Positions 27,071 to 37,716 are shown, counted from the first letter of the stretch. The stretch: DNA of 64,000 bases from Propionispora sp. 2/2-37 (GCF_001298735.1 NZ_CYSP01000014.1:1-64000); one strand, 5' to 3'. Translations and numbers: made by a program. Notes: generated by a model not told the origin, from the sequence alone.

Positions 27071-28885
27071 ATGAAACGGGAAGACTTACGTAATATTGCA
27101 ATTATTGCACACGTCGATCATGGTAAAACGACATTGGTGGATGCCATGCTTAGACAAAGTGGTATTTTTCGTACCAATGAACAAGTCGTAGAAAGAGTTA
27201 TGGATTCTAATGATTTGGAGCGTGAGCGCGGTATAACCATCTTAGCCAAAAATACAGCCGTTATGTATGAAGGGATAAAAATCAATATTGTCGATACACC
27301 CGGACATGCTGATTTTGGTGGTGAAGTAGAACGGGTATTAAATATGGTAGACGGTGTTTTGCTGCTGGTTGATGCCTTTGAAGGGCCTATGCCTCAGACT
27401 AAATATGTCTTGCGCAAGGCGTTGGAGCAAAAGTTGAAGCCTATTGTCGTAATTAATAAAATCGATCGGCCCGACGAGCGTGTAAAGGAAGTTGTTGATG
27501 AGGTACTGGAATTGTTCATGGAATTAGATGCTAACGATGAACAACTGGATTTTCCGGTTATTTATGCTGCGGCGCGGGATGGAATTGCCAAAACTTCCAT
27601 GGAAGATGACAGTGATAATTTAGTTCCGCTTTTCAAACTGCTTATTGAATCTATTCCGGCTCCTTCAGGGGATATAGATGGTACGCTGCAAATTATGGTG
27701 ACTACTCTGGACTCGGATGAATATGTGGGGCGAATTGCTATTGGCCGGGTGATCCGCGGCAGAGTATATAATGGACAAACAGTATCAATCCTCAATGGTG
27801 ACACGATGACAAAAGGCAAGATTGGCCGTTTGTATACGTATGAAGGATTGAAGCGGACGGAAGTGAAAGAAGCGGCTTTAGGTGATATCGTGGCAATAAC
27901 CGGTCTTGACAACGTAAATATCGGCGAGACCATTGCCGATGCGGAAAAACCGGAGGCACTACCGTCCATTAATATCGATGAACCAACGTTGTCCATGGTA
28001 TTTTGCGTTAATAATAGTCCTTTTGCCGGCAAGGAGGGACAGTTTGTCACTTCCCGTCATCTAAGGGAACGTTTATTCAGGGAAGTGGAAACCAATGTAA
28101 GCCTTAGAGTAAAAGAGACAGATACGCCGGATGCTTTTGAAGTGTCTGGCCGTGGGGAACTCCATTTGTCTATATTGATTGAGACAATGCGGCGGGAAGG
28201 CTTTGAATTCCAGGTAGGCAAACCGGAGGTTATTTTTAAAACGATAAATGGGCAATACTGTGAGCCAATGGAGTTTTTGACTATTGATGTACCGCAAGAA
28301 TATATGGGAGCCGTTATGGAAGCTCTGGGGACACGGAAAGCTGAACTAGTTAATATGCTTGAACTAGCAGGGTATTTACGTATGGAATTTGTTATTCCGG
28401 CTCGTGGGCTTATTGGTTTTCGTTCGGAGTTTTTAACCAGTACTAAGGGAAATGGCATTATGCACCATGTATTCAACGGCTATGCGCCTTATAAAGGAGA
28501 TATACCCGGCAGAACCAGAGGGGCTTTAATAGCTTTTGAAAATGGTGAAACCACCACCTACGGCATTCACAGTATTCAAGATCGTGGCGTCATGTTTGTG
28601 GTGCCAGGGCAAGCGGTTTATCAGGGAATGATAATCGGGGAAAACTCCCGCGAAATGGATATGGACGTAAATCCGTGCAAAAAAAAGCATGTAACCAATA
28701 TGCGTTCTAGCGCATCTGATGAAGCCTTGAGGTTGACATCCCCGAGAATTTTAAGCTTGGAACAGGCATTGGAGTATATTAATAAAGATGAATTGGTGGA
28801 AGTTACTCCGAAAAGCATCCGTTTAAGAAAAAGCATTTTGGATCGACATATTCGTGGCCGGGACCGGAAAAATTCTCAAAATTAA
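27071..28885 (+). CDS. typA: Ribosome-associated translational GTPase TypA/BipA
   Basis: 604 residues, standard length. G1 [10 protein letters not shown] (about 14-23), G2 RGITI, G3 [15 protein letters not shown]4 NKIDRPD, then EF-G-like domains II, III and V and the BipA-specific C-terminal domain starting near residue 480 ([20 protein letters not shown]). It binds the ribosome and supports assembly and stress or cold adaptation. GGGGGT precedes the ATG. sepF follows 110 bp downstream. Confidence 0.96.
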   Translation: MKREDLRNIAIIAHVDHGKTTLVDAMLRQSGIFRTNEQVVERVMDSNDLERERGITILAKNTAVMYEGIKINIVDTPGHADFGGEVERVLNMVDGVLLLVDAFEGPMPQTKYVLRKALEQKLKPIVVINKIDRPDERVKEVVDEVLELFMELDANDEQLDFPVIYAAARDGIAKTSMEDDSDNLVPLFKLLIESIPAPSGDIDGTLQIMVTTLDSDEYVGRIAIGRVIRGRVYNGQTVSILNGDTMTKGKIGRLYTYEGLKRTEVKEAALGDIVAITGLDNVNIGETIADAEKPEALPSINIDEPTLSMVFCVNNSPFAGKEGQFVTSRHLRERLFREVETNVSLRVKETDTPDAFEVSGRGELHLSILIETMRREGFEFQVGKPEVIFKTINGQYCEPMEFLTIDVPQEYMGAVMEALGTRKAELVNMLELAGYLRMEFVIPARGLIGFRSEFLTSTKGNGIMHHVFNGYAPYKGDIPGRTRGALIAFENGETTTYGIHSIQDRGVMFVVPGQAVYQGMIIGENSREMDMDVNPCKKKHVTNMRSSASDEALRLTSPRILSLEQALEYINKDELVEVTPKSIRLRKSILDRHIRGRDRKNSQN

Positions 28886-28995
28886 TTTATTTTTTTATAT
28901 ATGCTGCAGGATTTTTTTTCCTTATGTCGAAAAATATATCAATAGATCTAATTTATAGCACTCCATGTTACAAGCATGCTGAGGAGGTTGAAAGA

Positions 28996-29412
28996 ATGGC
29001 ATATAGTTTGATTGAAAAACTGACAAACTTTTTGATGCCTGAAGAGGAATTTCAACAACCGAACAAAACAGTAAACGCAGCGGTCAGCAGAGCACAATTG
29101 ACCGTCCATAGTCCATCAGAACTGAAGATGCTTGTAACAGCACCGCACAGTTATCAGGATGCATTATTGGCTGCAGATAAGTTGAAGGCAGATTATGCCG
29201 TTGTTGTGAATTTGCAGTCTGTTTCGCCGGAAATACAGCAGTCAATTAGTGATTTTCTGAATGGGATTTGTTATGTGACCGGTGGTGCCGTCGAGAGGAT
29301 AGCCGATTCCATTTTGTTATATGTACCGTTGCAGGTTGATGTTTGTAAGGAATTGTATGCTTATTCAGTCCCTACGTATATAAAGTCAAGTGATAATAAA
29401 GTATCTTTATGA
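28996..29412 (+). CDS. sepF: Cell division protein SepF
   Basis: 138 residues from ATG 28996, which follows GAGGAGGTTGAAAGA; an in-frame ATG at 28924 lacks a ribosome site. N-terminal amphipathic helix (SLIEKLTNFLMPEEEF) for membrane binding, a short linker, then the SepF core: SYQDALLAADKLK, ADYAVVVNLQSVSPEIQQSI, DFLNGICYVTGGAVERIADSI (as separate segments). SepF anchors FtsZ to the membrane. In many Firmicutes it is in the ylm cluster; here it stands beside typA. Confidence 0.88.
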   Translation: MAYSLIEKLTNFLMPEEEFQQPNKTVNAAVSRAQLTVHSPSELKMLVTAPHSYQDALLAADKLKADYAVVVNLQSVSPEIQQSISDFLNGICYVTGGAVERIADSILLYVPLQVDVCKELYAYSVPTYIKSSDNKVSL

Positions 29413-29415
29413 AAT

Positions 29416-29446
29416 AACGCTTTTTTCGGTAATCGAAAAGAGCGTT
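29416..29446 (+). terminator. Hairpin directly after sepF
   Basis: AACGCT-TTTTCG pairs with CGAAAA-AGCGTT around a 5-nt loop; T run is inside the stem, so termination strength is uncertain. Confidence 0.55.
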
Positions 29447-29476
29447 TCATAAAATGGACAGGTAAAAGTATCATAG

Positions 29477-29530
29477 TGAAGGGAACGACGAGCTATTCTT
29501 TTTAGAATACCTCATCGTTCCCTTCATTTA
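29477..29530. terminator. Long hairpin between sepF and the small membrane protein gene
   Basis: TGAAGGGAACGA (29477-29488) pairs with TCGTTCCCTTCA (29515-29526); inner arms GAG/CTC and ATTCT/AGAAT extend it, followed by TTTATTATTT. Confidence 0.7.
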
Positions 29531-29610
29531 TTATTTCGGTATACCCTGGAGTTGTCTTGCATAAAGTGGTAATAACTGACTATAATGTCTGGAAAAGGGG
29601 AGGAGAGTAA

Positions 29611-29895
29611 GTGCGAAATACAAGAAAAAATAAGTTTGGGACATTATTCTGTCTAGCGGTGTTAGTGGTATTGTCAGCCATGTTCTCATTGGCTCTGCCG
29701 GGATTATTGCTGTCCGATGCCGGCAAGATATTTTCCGGGTTGTGGGGTACGCTGGTTGCCATTATGATTGCTGCCCATGTTAGGACTTTGTGGAATTCAC
29801 GGCAAAAACGGTATTACCTGTATCCGTCCTTGCTTAATCCGGCCGGTGGTCGTCAAAACAAGAACATTCGTTTATCGCGGCTTATGCGTGGTTAG
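29611..29895 (+). CDS. Hypothetical small membrane protein
   Basis: 94 residues from GTG 29611 after a strong GGGGAGGAGAG. A basic N terminus (MRNTRKNK) leads into two hydrophobic helices (about 11-30 and 38-56), then a basic, Tyr-containing cytoplasmic tail ending SRLMRG. No family recognised. Its last 24 bases overlap the end of the convergent aminotransferase gene. Confidence 0.65.
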   Translation: MRNTRKNKFGTLFCLAVLVVLSAMFSLALPGLLLSDAGKIFSGLWGTLVAIMIAAHVRTLWNSRQKRYYLYPSLLNPAGGRQNKNIRLSRLMRG

Positions 29896-31176
29896 AAGAG
29901 ATAGTACATCTTCCAGGTTGTTAAGTAGATGATCAATATCTGTCTGTGTAATAACAAGTGGCGGTTGCAAAGCTAAGACATTGCGGTCAGGGCCATTTTT
30001 CCCGACTAAAAAGCCCCTGTTTTTTAGTTGTTCCTGGATTGTATCCATTTCCTGGGCAGCAGGTGATTTGTCGGCGTGTACCAATTCAGCGCCAAGCATT
30101 AAGCCTAAACCGCGAACATCGCCAATAACGGGATGTTTTTTCTGGAGAGTTAATAATCCGTCCTTTAAATAAGTGCCTAAGTACGCGGCTTTCGCCGGCA
30201 AATCATTGCGTAGGATAAAGTCTAATGTGGCTAAAGCTGCGGTGGATGTCACCGGATTTCCTCCAAGAGTAGAGGCGCCGGGACGGGTATATGTATCGGC
30301 AATTGGACTGGTGGTAATAAAAGCGCCTACCGGTGTACCATTGGCAAGAGCTTTGGCTACAGTCATAATATCAGGATTGGTTTCATAATGCTCAATTGCA
30401 AACATTTTGCCGGTACGCCCAAAGCCTGTTTGTACTTCATCAACGATCAGTAAAATGCCGTATTGGTTTAAAATTTCCTTAAGTCTTTTAAAATAGCCGG
30501 GAGGTGGGGTAATAATGCCGCCATTGCCTTGGATGGGTTCCACAAACATGGCTGCGACTTGGCCGGAGGTTGTTGTTTTTATCACTGTTTCCAGTTCATT
30601 GGCACAGGCCAAATCACATTCCGGGTATTGTTTTTGAAAGGGACAGCGATAACAATAAGCATTAGGTGCGAAGGCTATACCGCCGACCGGTGACGAATCT
30701 GTTCGCCACATACCAAGTCCTGTTAGACTCATGCCGAGTTTAGTTCGCCCGTGAAGACCCTGGCGTAAACTAATAAATTCATGTTTTCCGGTATAGATGG
30801 ATGCTAGAAGTGCAGCTCCTTCGTTGGCTTCGCTGCCACTGGCGCAAAAAAAAGACTTTTGTAGCTGTCCTGGTGTAATTTGGGCTAATCTTTCCGCCAG
30901 GTTTACAATATTCTCTGTCAGATAAATGGTGCAAGTGTGTTGGAGTGTTGTTACCTGTTTGCAGATGGCCTTCGTAATGTCCGGATTGCAATGGCCACAA
31001 TTAACAACAGACACACCGGCAAAACAGTCTAAATATTGTTTGCCCTGATCGTCATATAGGTATTGCATCTCACCGCGGACTATCTGCATAGGTTCCTTAT
31101 AAAAGTGGTATACGCAGGGAATAAGATAATCCCGTTTTTTTCTCAAGACTTCACTTACGCCAATATATTTACTCAA
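29872..31176 (-). CDS. Class III (aspartate aminotransferase-fold) PLP aminotransferase
   Basis: 434 residues. I start at TTG 31176, eight bases after GGGAG; an upstream in-frame GTG at 31185 overlaps that site. Fold type I class III motifs: YLDCFAGVSVVNCGHCNP, FFCASGSEANEGAALLA, HGRTKLG, LLIVDEVQTGFGRTGKMFA and the PLP lysine in TVAKALANGTPVGAF. It resembles the AGXT2/4-aminobutyrate/acetylornithine group; a CYRCPFQKQYPECDLAC segment is a cysteine-rich insertion seen in some members. Substrate unknown. Confidence 0.85.
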   Translation of the reverse strand: MSKYIGVSEVLRKKRDYLIPCVYHFYKEPMQIVRGEMQYLYDDQGKQYLDCFAGVSVVNCGHCNPDITKAICKQVTTLQHTCTIYLTENIVNLAERLAQITPGQLQKSFFCASGSEANEGAALLASIYTGKHEFISLRQGLHGRTKLGMSLTGLGMWRTDSSPVGGIAFAPNAYCYRCPFQKQYPECDLACANELETVIKTTTSGQVAAMFVEPIQGNGGIITPPPGYFKRLKEILNQYGILLIVDEVQTGFGRTGKMFAIEHYETNPDIMTVAKALANGTPVGAFITTSPIADTYTRPGASTLGGNPVTSTAALATLDFILRNDLPAKAAYLGTYLKDGLLTLQKKHPVIGDVRGLGLMLGAELVHADKSPAAQEMDTIQEQLKNRGFLVGKNGPDRNVLALQPPLVITQTDIDHLLNNLEDVLSLLTTHKPR

Positions 31177-31237
31177 TAGTATCACTCCCGAATATAGTAT
31201 GATCCGGCGGTTTTATGGCCCTGATGTTTGTTTATGT

Positions 31238-33160
31238 TTAACGTGATTGACGGTAACGGAAAGCACCGATCCCAAGTTCACGTGGACTATGGGATATAAG
31301 TTCTTTCAAAATGGCAGAATTAAAAATGTAATTTTCTTTTTGCTCTTTTAAACGAATAAGTTCTTGACGGTATATACGGGTAATAAAACCGATTTGTTCC
31401 GGCGAATAATGTTGGCCTTCCAGTCGCCAACTGGCCAGATGGGCCAAGCCGGATAAATAAGGAAGCAGGCATAAATCCTTACCAAAGAGAATATGACTGC
31501 GGTTGTATTGATCTTTACAAATCAGGTGACGTTCACCGGCACTGTCTAAGAGAGAATATTCCTGCTTCCAAAAGTTAATTCGTTGTGCTTCGGGCAATGA
31601 TAACGAAAGGTCATGATCCGTGATCATAGCTTCCAGGCTGCCGTGAACAATCAGTTCACAATCAAGAGAGTGGGAGGCGGCTAGTTTGCTGACTTCGGTA
31701 TAAGTCGCTTCCGTAGAAATAGCTGCCTGACATACCCCTTGTTTCTTCAGAAACTGTAATGTAATATGATTAAATGGATTAAAGGACGCATCTGTATAGA
31801 GCGGTAATTGGGTAAGGCTGCCAGCCAGAGAAAGTGAGCCCGGATTGCTGGTCATTATGCCGTCGGGCCGCAATTCGTTTAAACTGGTAAACAACTGTAT
31901 CAGTTCCTGACATTCTCGCTCGGTGGTAACCCGCGGGGTAGTTACCACAATCTTGGCATTATACCGTCGGGCAATGGAAAGGCCTTCTTTTATTTCTTGC
32001 AGTGTCCAGGGTTTTGCCGGATAGAAAGCTTCCCCACCAATATAAATAACATCGGCACCTGCCTGACAAACTTCATGCAAGGAAGGTAAATCGGCGACAC
32101 GCACACTCAGCTTTGGTAGAGCGGTATTCTGTTGATAGCTATTAGCTATCTGCAGATTTTCAGGTATTCCGGCTTCCTTAACCGCCTGACTAAAAAAGCG
32201 GGGTTCCCGTTTACCGGTATAGCCAACGGCAGAACTTCCAGGGTTGCCGAAGGCATAACAAGTAGAAAAATCTCGGACGCGGCTATTATAGAGTTCCTGC
32301 CAGTCTTGTTCGTCAATAAAATAGCCGGTAGGGTCATTTATATAGCGATCAATGGCACGCCGATAAATACTTACGATTTTAGTTATAAAATCTGCAGTAC
32401 GCATCCGTCCCTCAATTTTGAAGGAACATACGCCAGACTGAATTAAGTCCGGAAGGTTTCTGTACATACACATATCCTTTAGCGCCAGTTTGTAAGGACC
32501 GGGTTCGTTATGGGCTATGGGAGCATCCTGACCTGCGCCGATAAATTGATACGGCCAGCGACAAGGTTTCAGGCAGCGTCCGCGATTGGAACTTTGTCCA
32601 AAGACTATACCTGAGTGAGTGCATTGACCACTATGGGCTACACACATGTCACCATGTACAAAGTATTCAATTTCAATTCCGGTCCGCTCCTTTAACAAGG
32701 TCAATTGCGTTAGTGCCATTTCACGATTAGCAACAACCCGGCTAATACCATATTTCTGCAGTAAACGAACAGCATGCTCGTTATGGGTATTCATCATAAC
32801 GGAAGCATGGAGCGGAAGAGTCAAACGTAGTTCCCTGGCCAGTTCCAGTATCGCCAAATCTTGCACGATGAGTGCATCAGGCTGAATCTCATTTAAAAAT
32901 TGAAGATAGGAACGCATTCCGATCAATTCGTTATCATTAATTAGATTGTTGACAGTAATGTATAAGCGTACGTTGTGGTCGTGGGCATATTGCACGGCCT
33001 TTTTTAACATTTCGTCATCAAAATTGGCATCGGTACGGTGCAACCGCATATTAAACCGTTTACCGCCAAGATATACGGCATCGGCTCCGGCTGCAACGGC
33101 TGCTTCCAGCACATCCCAGGTTCCGGCAGGAGCAAGTAATTCAACATAGTTTGGTATCAT
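31238..33160 (-). CDS. U32 family peptidase-like protein (RlhA/TrhP/YrrO class)
   Basis: 640 residues: N-terminal U32 domain with ELLAPAGTWDVLEAAVAAGADAVYLGG (read as two segments), the U32 signature region ending CLKPCRWPY and upstream HGDMCVAHSGQCTHSG supplying cysteines for a likely Fe-S site, and a C-terminal collagenase-like second barrel beginning near LSVRVADLPSL. Members of this class are now linked to prephenate-dependent hydroxylation of rRNA or tRNA, not proteolysis. Precedes the aminotransferase on the same strand. Confidence 0.85.
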   Translation of the reverse strand: MIPNYVELLAPAGTWDVLEAAVAAGADAVYLGGKRFNMRLHRTDANFDDEMLKKAVQYAHDHNVRLYITVNNLINDNELIGMRSYLQFLNEIQPDALIVQDLAILELARELRLTLPLHASVMMNTHNEHAVRLLQKYGISRVVANREMALTQLTLLKERTGIEIEYFVHGDMCVAHSGQCTHSGIVFGQSSNRGRCLKPCRWPYQFIGAGQDAPIAHNEPGPYKLALKDMCMYRNLPDLIQSGVCSFKIEGRMRTADFITKIVSIYRRAIDRYINDPTGYFIDEQDWQELYNSRVRDFSTCYAFGNPGSSAVGYTGKREPRFFSQAVKEAGIPENLQIANSYQQNTALPKLSVRVADLPSLHEVCQAGADVIYIGGEAFYPAKPWTLQEIKEGLSIARRYNAKIVVTTPRVTTERECQELIQLFTSLNELRPDGIMTSNPGSLSLAGSLTQLPLYTDASFNPFNHITLQFLKKQGVCQAAISTEATYTEVSKLAASHSLDCELIVHGSLEAMITDHDLSLSLPEAQRINFWKQEYSLLDSAGERHLICKDQYNRSHILFGKDLCLLPYLSGLAHLASWRLEGQHYSPEQIGFITRIYRQELIRLKEQKENYIFNSAILKELISHSPRELGIGAFRYRQSR

Positions 33161-33179
33161 TTATATTACCTCCAGGTAA

Positions 33180-34049
33180 CTATTCGTAAATTTCTTTTGC
33201 TTTTTTTAGTAGACAAGCCGGAATTTCTATGCCCATATTTTCAGCTGCAAAGGCGTTTAGCAGAATTTCCGGCTGAGTGACACTTTCAACCGGAATCATT
33301 CCGGCAGGTTTTCCCGCTAAAATATCTTTTGCAATGGTTGAACAAGCCAGGCCTAATTGATAATGGTCGGCGACCAGAGCTGCCAGCGCACCGGCAGATA
33401 CATTAGGCGGATGCGAGGCAATAATGGGTAAGCTTATGGCATCGGTATAATAGACAATACTGGCAAAGTTTTCTTCAACTATACGGCCGATGGGCAGAAA
33501 TAAAGCGTCCAGATCCGGTGGCAGTATTTCTGGCAATTTGGATAAAGCTTCCGGACGTTCAATTGGTAAAAGCTCCAAGTGAAAAATACTAGTAGCGGCT
33601 TTTCTAAAATTAGATACCTCCAATAAAGCGTTATTATCGGAATTATGATATAATACTCCGATTTTTTTTGCCCGTGGCAGCAGCTTTTTTACGAAACTTA
33701 TTTTTTGATCGGCCTTTACCATGCCAGCTACTCCCGTTGCTTTTCCTCCCGGTTTCTCCCAGGTTGCTACCAATCCGGCACCTACCGGATCAAAGACCGG
33801 GGTAAAGATCACAGGGATATTTCCGGGTAATTCTATAGCTGCAGCAGCGGCCGGGGTAGAACAGGCAAAAAATAGGTCAAGTTTTACTTTACACAGTTTT
33901 TCTGCCAACTGTTTAAGGTGGGCTGTATTTCCATCCGCATTTTGGTAATAAAATTTAGCAGATATATTAAGCTTTTCCAACCCGGCTTTAAAGCCGCGTA
34001 CGGTATCATCAAGATTTTGTGTCAGCTGTAATATGCCAATCTGAAACAA
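33180..34049 (-). CDS. ABC substrate-binding-like protein (TrpX/DUF534), no signal peptide
   Basis: 289 residues with the two-lobe fold of the TrpX-like family (IGILQLTQNLDDTVRGFKAGL at the N terminus, then VIFTPVFDPVGAGLV and PIIASHPPNVSAGALAAL). Usual members begin with a lipoprotein or Sec signal; here the fold begins at residue 3 (MFQIGIL) and no in-frame upstream start with a signal is visible, so the protein should stay in the cytoplasm. No permease or ATPase gene adjoins. It is 20 bp upstream of the U32 gene and likely in its operon. It may be an intracellular ligand sensor. Confidence 0.75.
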   Translation of the reverse strand: MFQIGILQLTQNLDDTVRGFKAGLEKLNISAKFYYQNADGNTAHLKQLAEKLCKVKLDLFFACSTPAAAAAIELPGNIPVIFTPVFDPVGAGLVATWEKPGGKATGVAGMVKADQKISFVKKLLPRAKKIGVLYHNSDNNALLEVSNFRKAATSIFHLELLPIERPEALSKLPEILPPDLDALFLPIGRIVEENFASIVYYTDAISLPIIASHPPNVSAGALAALVADHYQLGLACSTIAKDILAGKPAGMIPVESVTQPEILLNAFAAENMGIEIPACLLKKAKEIYE

Positions 34050-34222
34050 TTATAACACCTCTTTTGTGCAATTTAACTAAATAAAAATTCCATATGAAGC
34101 AGGAGAATACCTGCAAAATAGATCAAATTTTGCAGAGAGCTTATCAACGAGGGAATTGTTAGTGTATAGGGATTGTTTTTAGCGCAAGGTAAGGATAATA
34201 TTTAGCAGGATTTTATAATTGC

Positions 34223-34251
34223 TTTATTGAATGTGTCATAGTAAATATAAT
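34223..34251 (+). promoter_or_regulatory. Candidate dnaE promoter
   Basis: TTTATT, 17-bp spacer, perfect TATAAT (34246-34251), 40 bp ahead of dnaE; -35 is weak. Confidence 0.45.
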
Positions 34252-34290
34252 CATAAATTGGCTTGATAAAGCGGTAAAAGGTGATATTAT

Positions 34291-37200
34291 ATGGATTTTG
34301 TCCATTTGCATACGCATACGGAATATAGTTTGCTGGATGGTGCCAGCCGGATTAGTGATCTTATGAAACGCACCAGGGAACTTGGCATGCAGTCCATTGC
34401 CATTACCGACCACGGTAGTATGTACGGGGTCATTGATTTTTATAAGCAAGCAGGTAAGCACGGCATTAAACCCATAATTGGCTGTGAAGTATACACTGCA
34501 CCGCGGTCCCGATGGGAAAAAACGGCCGTTGAGGGGGAATCTTACTACCATCTTATTTTGCTTGCCGAGAATAACGAAGGGTATCGTAATTTATTGGAAT
34601 TGGTGTCCAGGGCTTATACAGAGGGATTCTACTATAAGCCTCGTATTGATAAAGAATTGTTAATACAATATAACAGAGGGCTAATTTGTTTAAGTGCCTG
34701 TATTGCCGGTGAAATACCCTCACTTATTTTGAGAGGGGAACTTTCAAAGGCTACTGAGTTGGCTCAAGAATATCGCGATATTTTCGGCAGGGACAACTTC
34801 TTTTTGGAACTACAGGATCACGGGTTGCCGGAACAAAAGCAGGTAAATAAACATCTTCTGGAAATGTCAAAACAATTGGATATTGGTATAGTGGCAACCA
34901 ATGATCTGCATTATGTTAATAAAGAGGACGCGGAGTGCCATGACGTATTGCTCTGTATTCAAATGGGAAAAACGGTTGATGATGTCGGACGCATGCGTTT
35001 TCCTAATCAGGAATTTTATTTAAAAAGTCCGGAAGAGATGAACGGCTTGTTTGCTGACTGGCCGGAAGCCTTGTTGAATACCTGCAAAATTGCGGAGCGG
35101 TGTCAAGTCGATTTTGATTTTAATACCTTTCATCTCCCTGAATTTCCCGTACCTGATCAATTGAGTGCCGATGAATATTTGCATTCATTATGTAAACAGG
35201 AACTGCCTAAACGTTATACAACCATTTCACAAGAAATTACCAAACGGCTGGCGTATGAACTGGATGTTATCAAACGAATGGGTTATTCCAGCTATTTCTT
35301 AATTGTCTGGGATTTTATTAACTATGCCCGGCAAAATCATATACCGGTAGGCCCCGGCCGTGGCTCTGCGGCTGGCAGTATTGTGGCGTATCTCCTAAGG
35401 ATCACGAACATAGATCCTTTACAGTATGATTTGCTGTTTGAAAGATTCCTAAATCCGGAACGGGTAACCATGCCGGATATTGATATTGATTTTTGTTATG
35501 TACAGAGAAGCAAGATTATTGATTATGTATCTTCACGCTATGGTGCGGACCGTGTGGCACAGATTATCACCTTTGGTACCATGGCGGCTAAAGCTGCCAT
35601 TCGTGATGTTGGCCGGGCGCTGAACATGTCCTATGGCGAAGTTGACCGAATTGCCAAACTGGTGCCGAATGAATTGGGAGTTACTTTGAAGAAAGCTCTA
35701 ACCATGAGCATGGAGCTCCGTGATGCTTACCAGAGTGAGCCGTCCGTACGCAAACTGGTTGATCTAGCCATGGCCGTAGAGGGATTACCCCGTCATGCCT
35801 CTACTCATGCGGCAGGTCTGGTTATTGCGAAGGAGCCGCTAACACATTACGTGCCGCTGCAAAACTCGGCAGAAGGTTTTCTTACCACACAATATGATAA
35901 AGATTGTGTGGAGGAAATCGGGCTTCTTAAGATGGATCTACTGGGACTTAGGACATTGACCGTAATCGGGGATTGTCTTCAACTGTTGAGGGACAACAGG
36001 AAGATTGACATCGACATTGACAATATCCCTTTAGCGGATAAGGTTACCTGTGAGATGCTGGCTAACGGTGATACTGTCGGTGTTTTCCAGATGGAATCTG
36101 GGGGTATGACCAATCTGGTGAAGGATTTAAAACCGGAAAGTTTTGATGACTTAATACCATTGGTAGCTTTATATCGTCCGGGACCGCTGGGGAGTGGTAT
36201 GGTAGCCGATTTTATTGACGGGAGACATGAAAAGAAGAAAGTGACCTATCTGCACCCCCTGTTAAAGCCGATTCTGCAGGATACCTTTGGTGTTATATTA
36301 TACCAGGAGCAGGTTATGCGTATTGCTTCAGAACTGGCCGGCTTTACACTGGGGCAAGCTGATTTGCTGCGGCGAGCGATGGGGAAAAAGAAACATGAAG
36401 TTCTGGCCGCGCAACGTGACAATTTCCTGCGAGGGGCGGAACGACGTGGCATTGAGCAAAAGCTAGCCATGGAGATTTTTGATTTGATGGCACATTTTGC
36501 TGATTATGGATTTAATAAATCGCACAGTGCGGCGTATGCATTGGTGGCTTATCAGACTGCCTATCTGAAAGCCCATTATCCTTGTGAATTCATGGCTGCT
36601 CTTTTATCCAGCGTAATGGGGACCAATGAAAAGGTCGGTTTTTATATTGAAGAATGCCGCCGTAGAGGGATAAAAATCTGTCCTCCGGATATTAATGCCA
36701 GTCAGGCCAGTTTTAATGTTGAGGGAGACTCAATACGGTTCGGTTTGGCCGGTGTGAAAAATGTTGGTGAAAATGCTATCAATAACATTCTGACAGCAAG
36801 ACAGCAGGGGGGGCATTTTACTTCCATTGTTGATTTTTGCACCCGGGTGGATATGCGGGTTGTGAATAAACGTGTAATTGAAAGTCTTGTCAAGTGCGGC
36901 GCATTTGATTCCATCAAGGCTAAAAGGGCACAATTGCTGGAGGTCCTGGACCGTGCCGTGGAAGTTGCCGCCGGCCGCCAACGGGATCTGGCCAGCGGAC
37001 AGATGGGCTTGTTTGGGGAAGAGACTTTACAGGATGTCGATGATCTAATACTGCCTGATATAGCGGAACTGCCCATTGATCGATTACTAGCCTATGAAAA
37101 GGAAATGACCGGCTTTTATGTTACCGGACATCCGCTGGATAAATATCGTGATAAAATGAAGACTCTGGTACCGATCGGTAAAATTAGTGATTATCCGGAA

Positions 37201-37680
37201 GGTAAGAAAATAAAAATTGCCGGGTTAATTACAACTGCCAAAAGGATCAATACAAAAAGCGGCGAGATGATGTGCTTTTTTACTCTTGAAGATTTTACGG
37301 AACAGATCGAAGTCGTTGTATTTCCCCGGCTTTTCCAAAAGTCCGGAGCCATGTTGGCTGTGGATATGCCGGTGGCGGTAACAGGAAAAATTAATCGTAA
37401 TGAGGACAGCAACAAGATTATTGCCGATGATCTCATGGTTCTTGACCAGTTTGGCCCGGAAGTGAGAATCACAATCCGTAAAGATCAGGAGAATGCTCAT
37501 ATATTTTCTCAACTGAAGGCTGTTTTTAATGAGTTTCATGGATCGGCCGTCGTTTTTTTACATTTGGTGGATAGCGCGAGAGTTATCAAAACCGAACAGC
37601 AGTATTGGATTACTCCGTCAACGGCAGCTATCCAGGCAATTGAGAGTATTTTAGGCGATAATGGCGTAAGCATCACGTAA
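34291..37680 (+). CDS. dnaE: DNA polymerase III subunit alpha
   Basis: 1129 residues. PHP domain opens with HLHTHTEYSLLDGASRI at residues 5-21; the polymerase active site appears as GPGRGSAAGS and PDIDIDF with its catalytic Asp pair; the tandem HhH and OB-fold regions (KIKIAGLITTAKRI near 1000) follow. Length and order are of the DnaE1/DnaE type. Replicative or lesion-associated synthesis; Firmicutes usually also have PolC, which is not in this window. AAAGGTGAT precedes the ATG. Confidence 0.96.
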   Translation: MDFVHLHTHTEYSLLDGASRISDLMKRTRELGMQSIAITDHGSMYGVIDFYKQAGKHGIKPIIGCEVYTAPRSRWEKTAVEGESYYHLILLAENNEGYRNLLELVSRAYTEGFYYKPRIDKELLIQYNRGLICLSACIAGEIPSLILRGELSKATELAQEYRDIFGRDNFFLELQDHGLPEQKQVNKHLLEMSKQLDIGIVATNDLHYVNKEDAECHDVLLCIQMGKTVDDVGRMRFPNQEFYLKSPEEMNGLFADWPEALLNTCKIAERCQVDFDFNTFHLPEFPVPDQLSADEYLHSLCKQELPKRYTTISQEITKRLAYELDVIKRMGYSSYFLIVWDFINYARQNHIPVGPGRGSAAGSIVAYLLRITNIDPLQYDLLFERFLNPERVTMPDIDIDFCYVQRSKIIDYVSSRYGADRVAQIITFGTMAAKAAIRDVGRALNMSYGEVDRIAKLVPNELGVTLKKALTMSMELRDAYQSEPSVRKLVDLAMAVEGLPRHASTHAAGLVIAKEPLTHYVPLQNSAEGFLTTQYDKDCVEEIGLLKMDLLGLRTLTVIGDCLQLLRDNRKIDIDIDNIPLADKVTCEMLANGDTVGVFQMESGGMTNLVKDLKPESFDDLIPLVALYRPGPLGSGMVADFIDGRHEKKKVTYLHPLLKPILQDTFGVILYQEQVMRIASELAGFTLGQADLLRRAMGKKKHEVLAAQRDNFLRGAERRGIEQKLAMEIFDLMAHFADYGFNKSHSAAYALVAYQTAYLKAHYPCEFMAALLSSVMGTNEKVGFYIEECRRRGIKICPPDINASQASFNVEGDSIRFGLAGVKNVGENAINNILTARQQGGHFTSIVDFCTRVDMRVVNKRVIESLVKCGAFDSIKAKRAQLLEVLDRAVEVAAGRQRDLASGQMGLFGEETLQDVDDLILPDIAELPIDRLLAYEKEMTGFYVTGHPLDKYRDKMKTLVPIGKISDYPEGKKIKIAGLITTAKRINTKSGEMMCFFTLEDFTEQIEVVVFPRLFQKSGAMLAVDMPVAVTGKINRNEDSNKIIADDLMVLDQFGPEVRITIRKDQENAHIFSQLKAVFNEFHGSAVVFLHLVDSARVIKTEQQYWITPSTAAIQAIESILGDNGVSIT

Positions 37681-37716
37681 CAGTTTATGATATTAAACAG
37701 ACGAGGAATTAATAGA

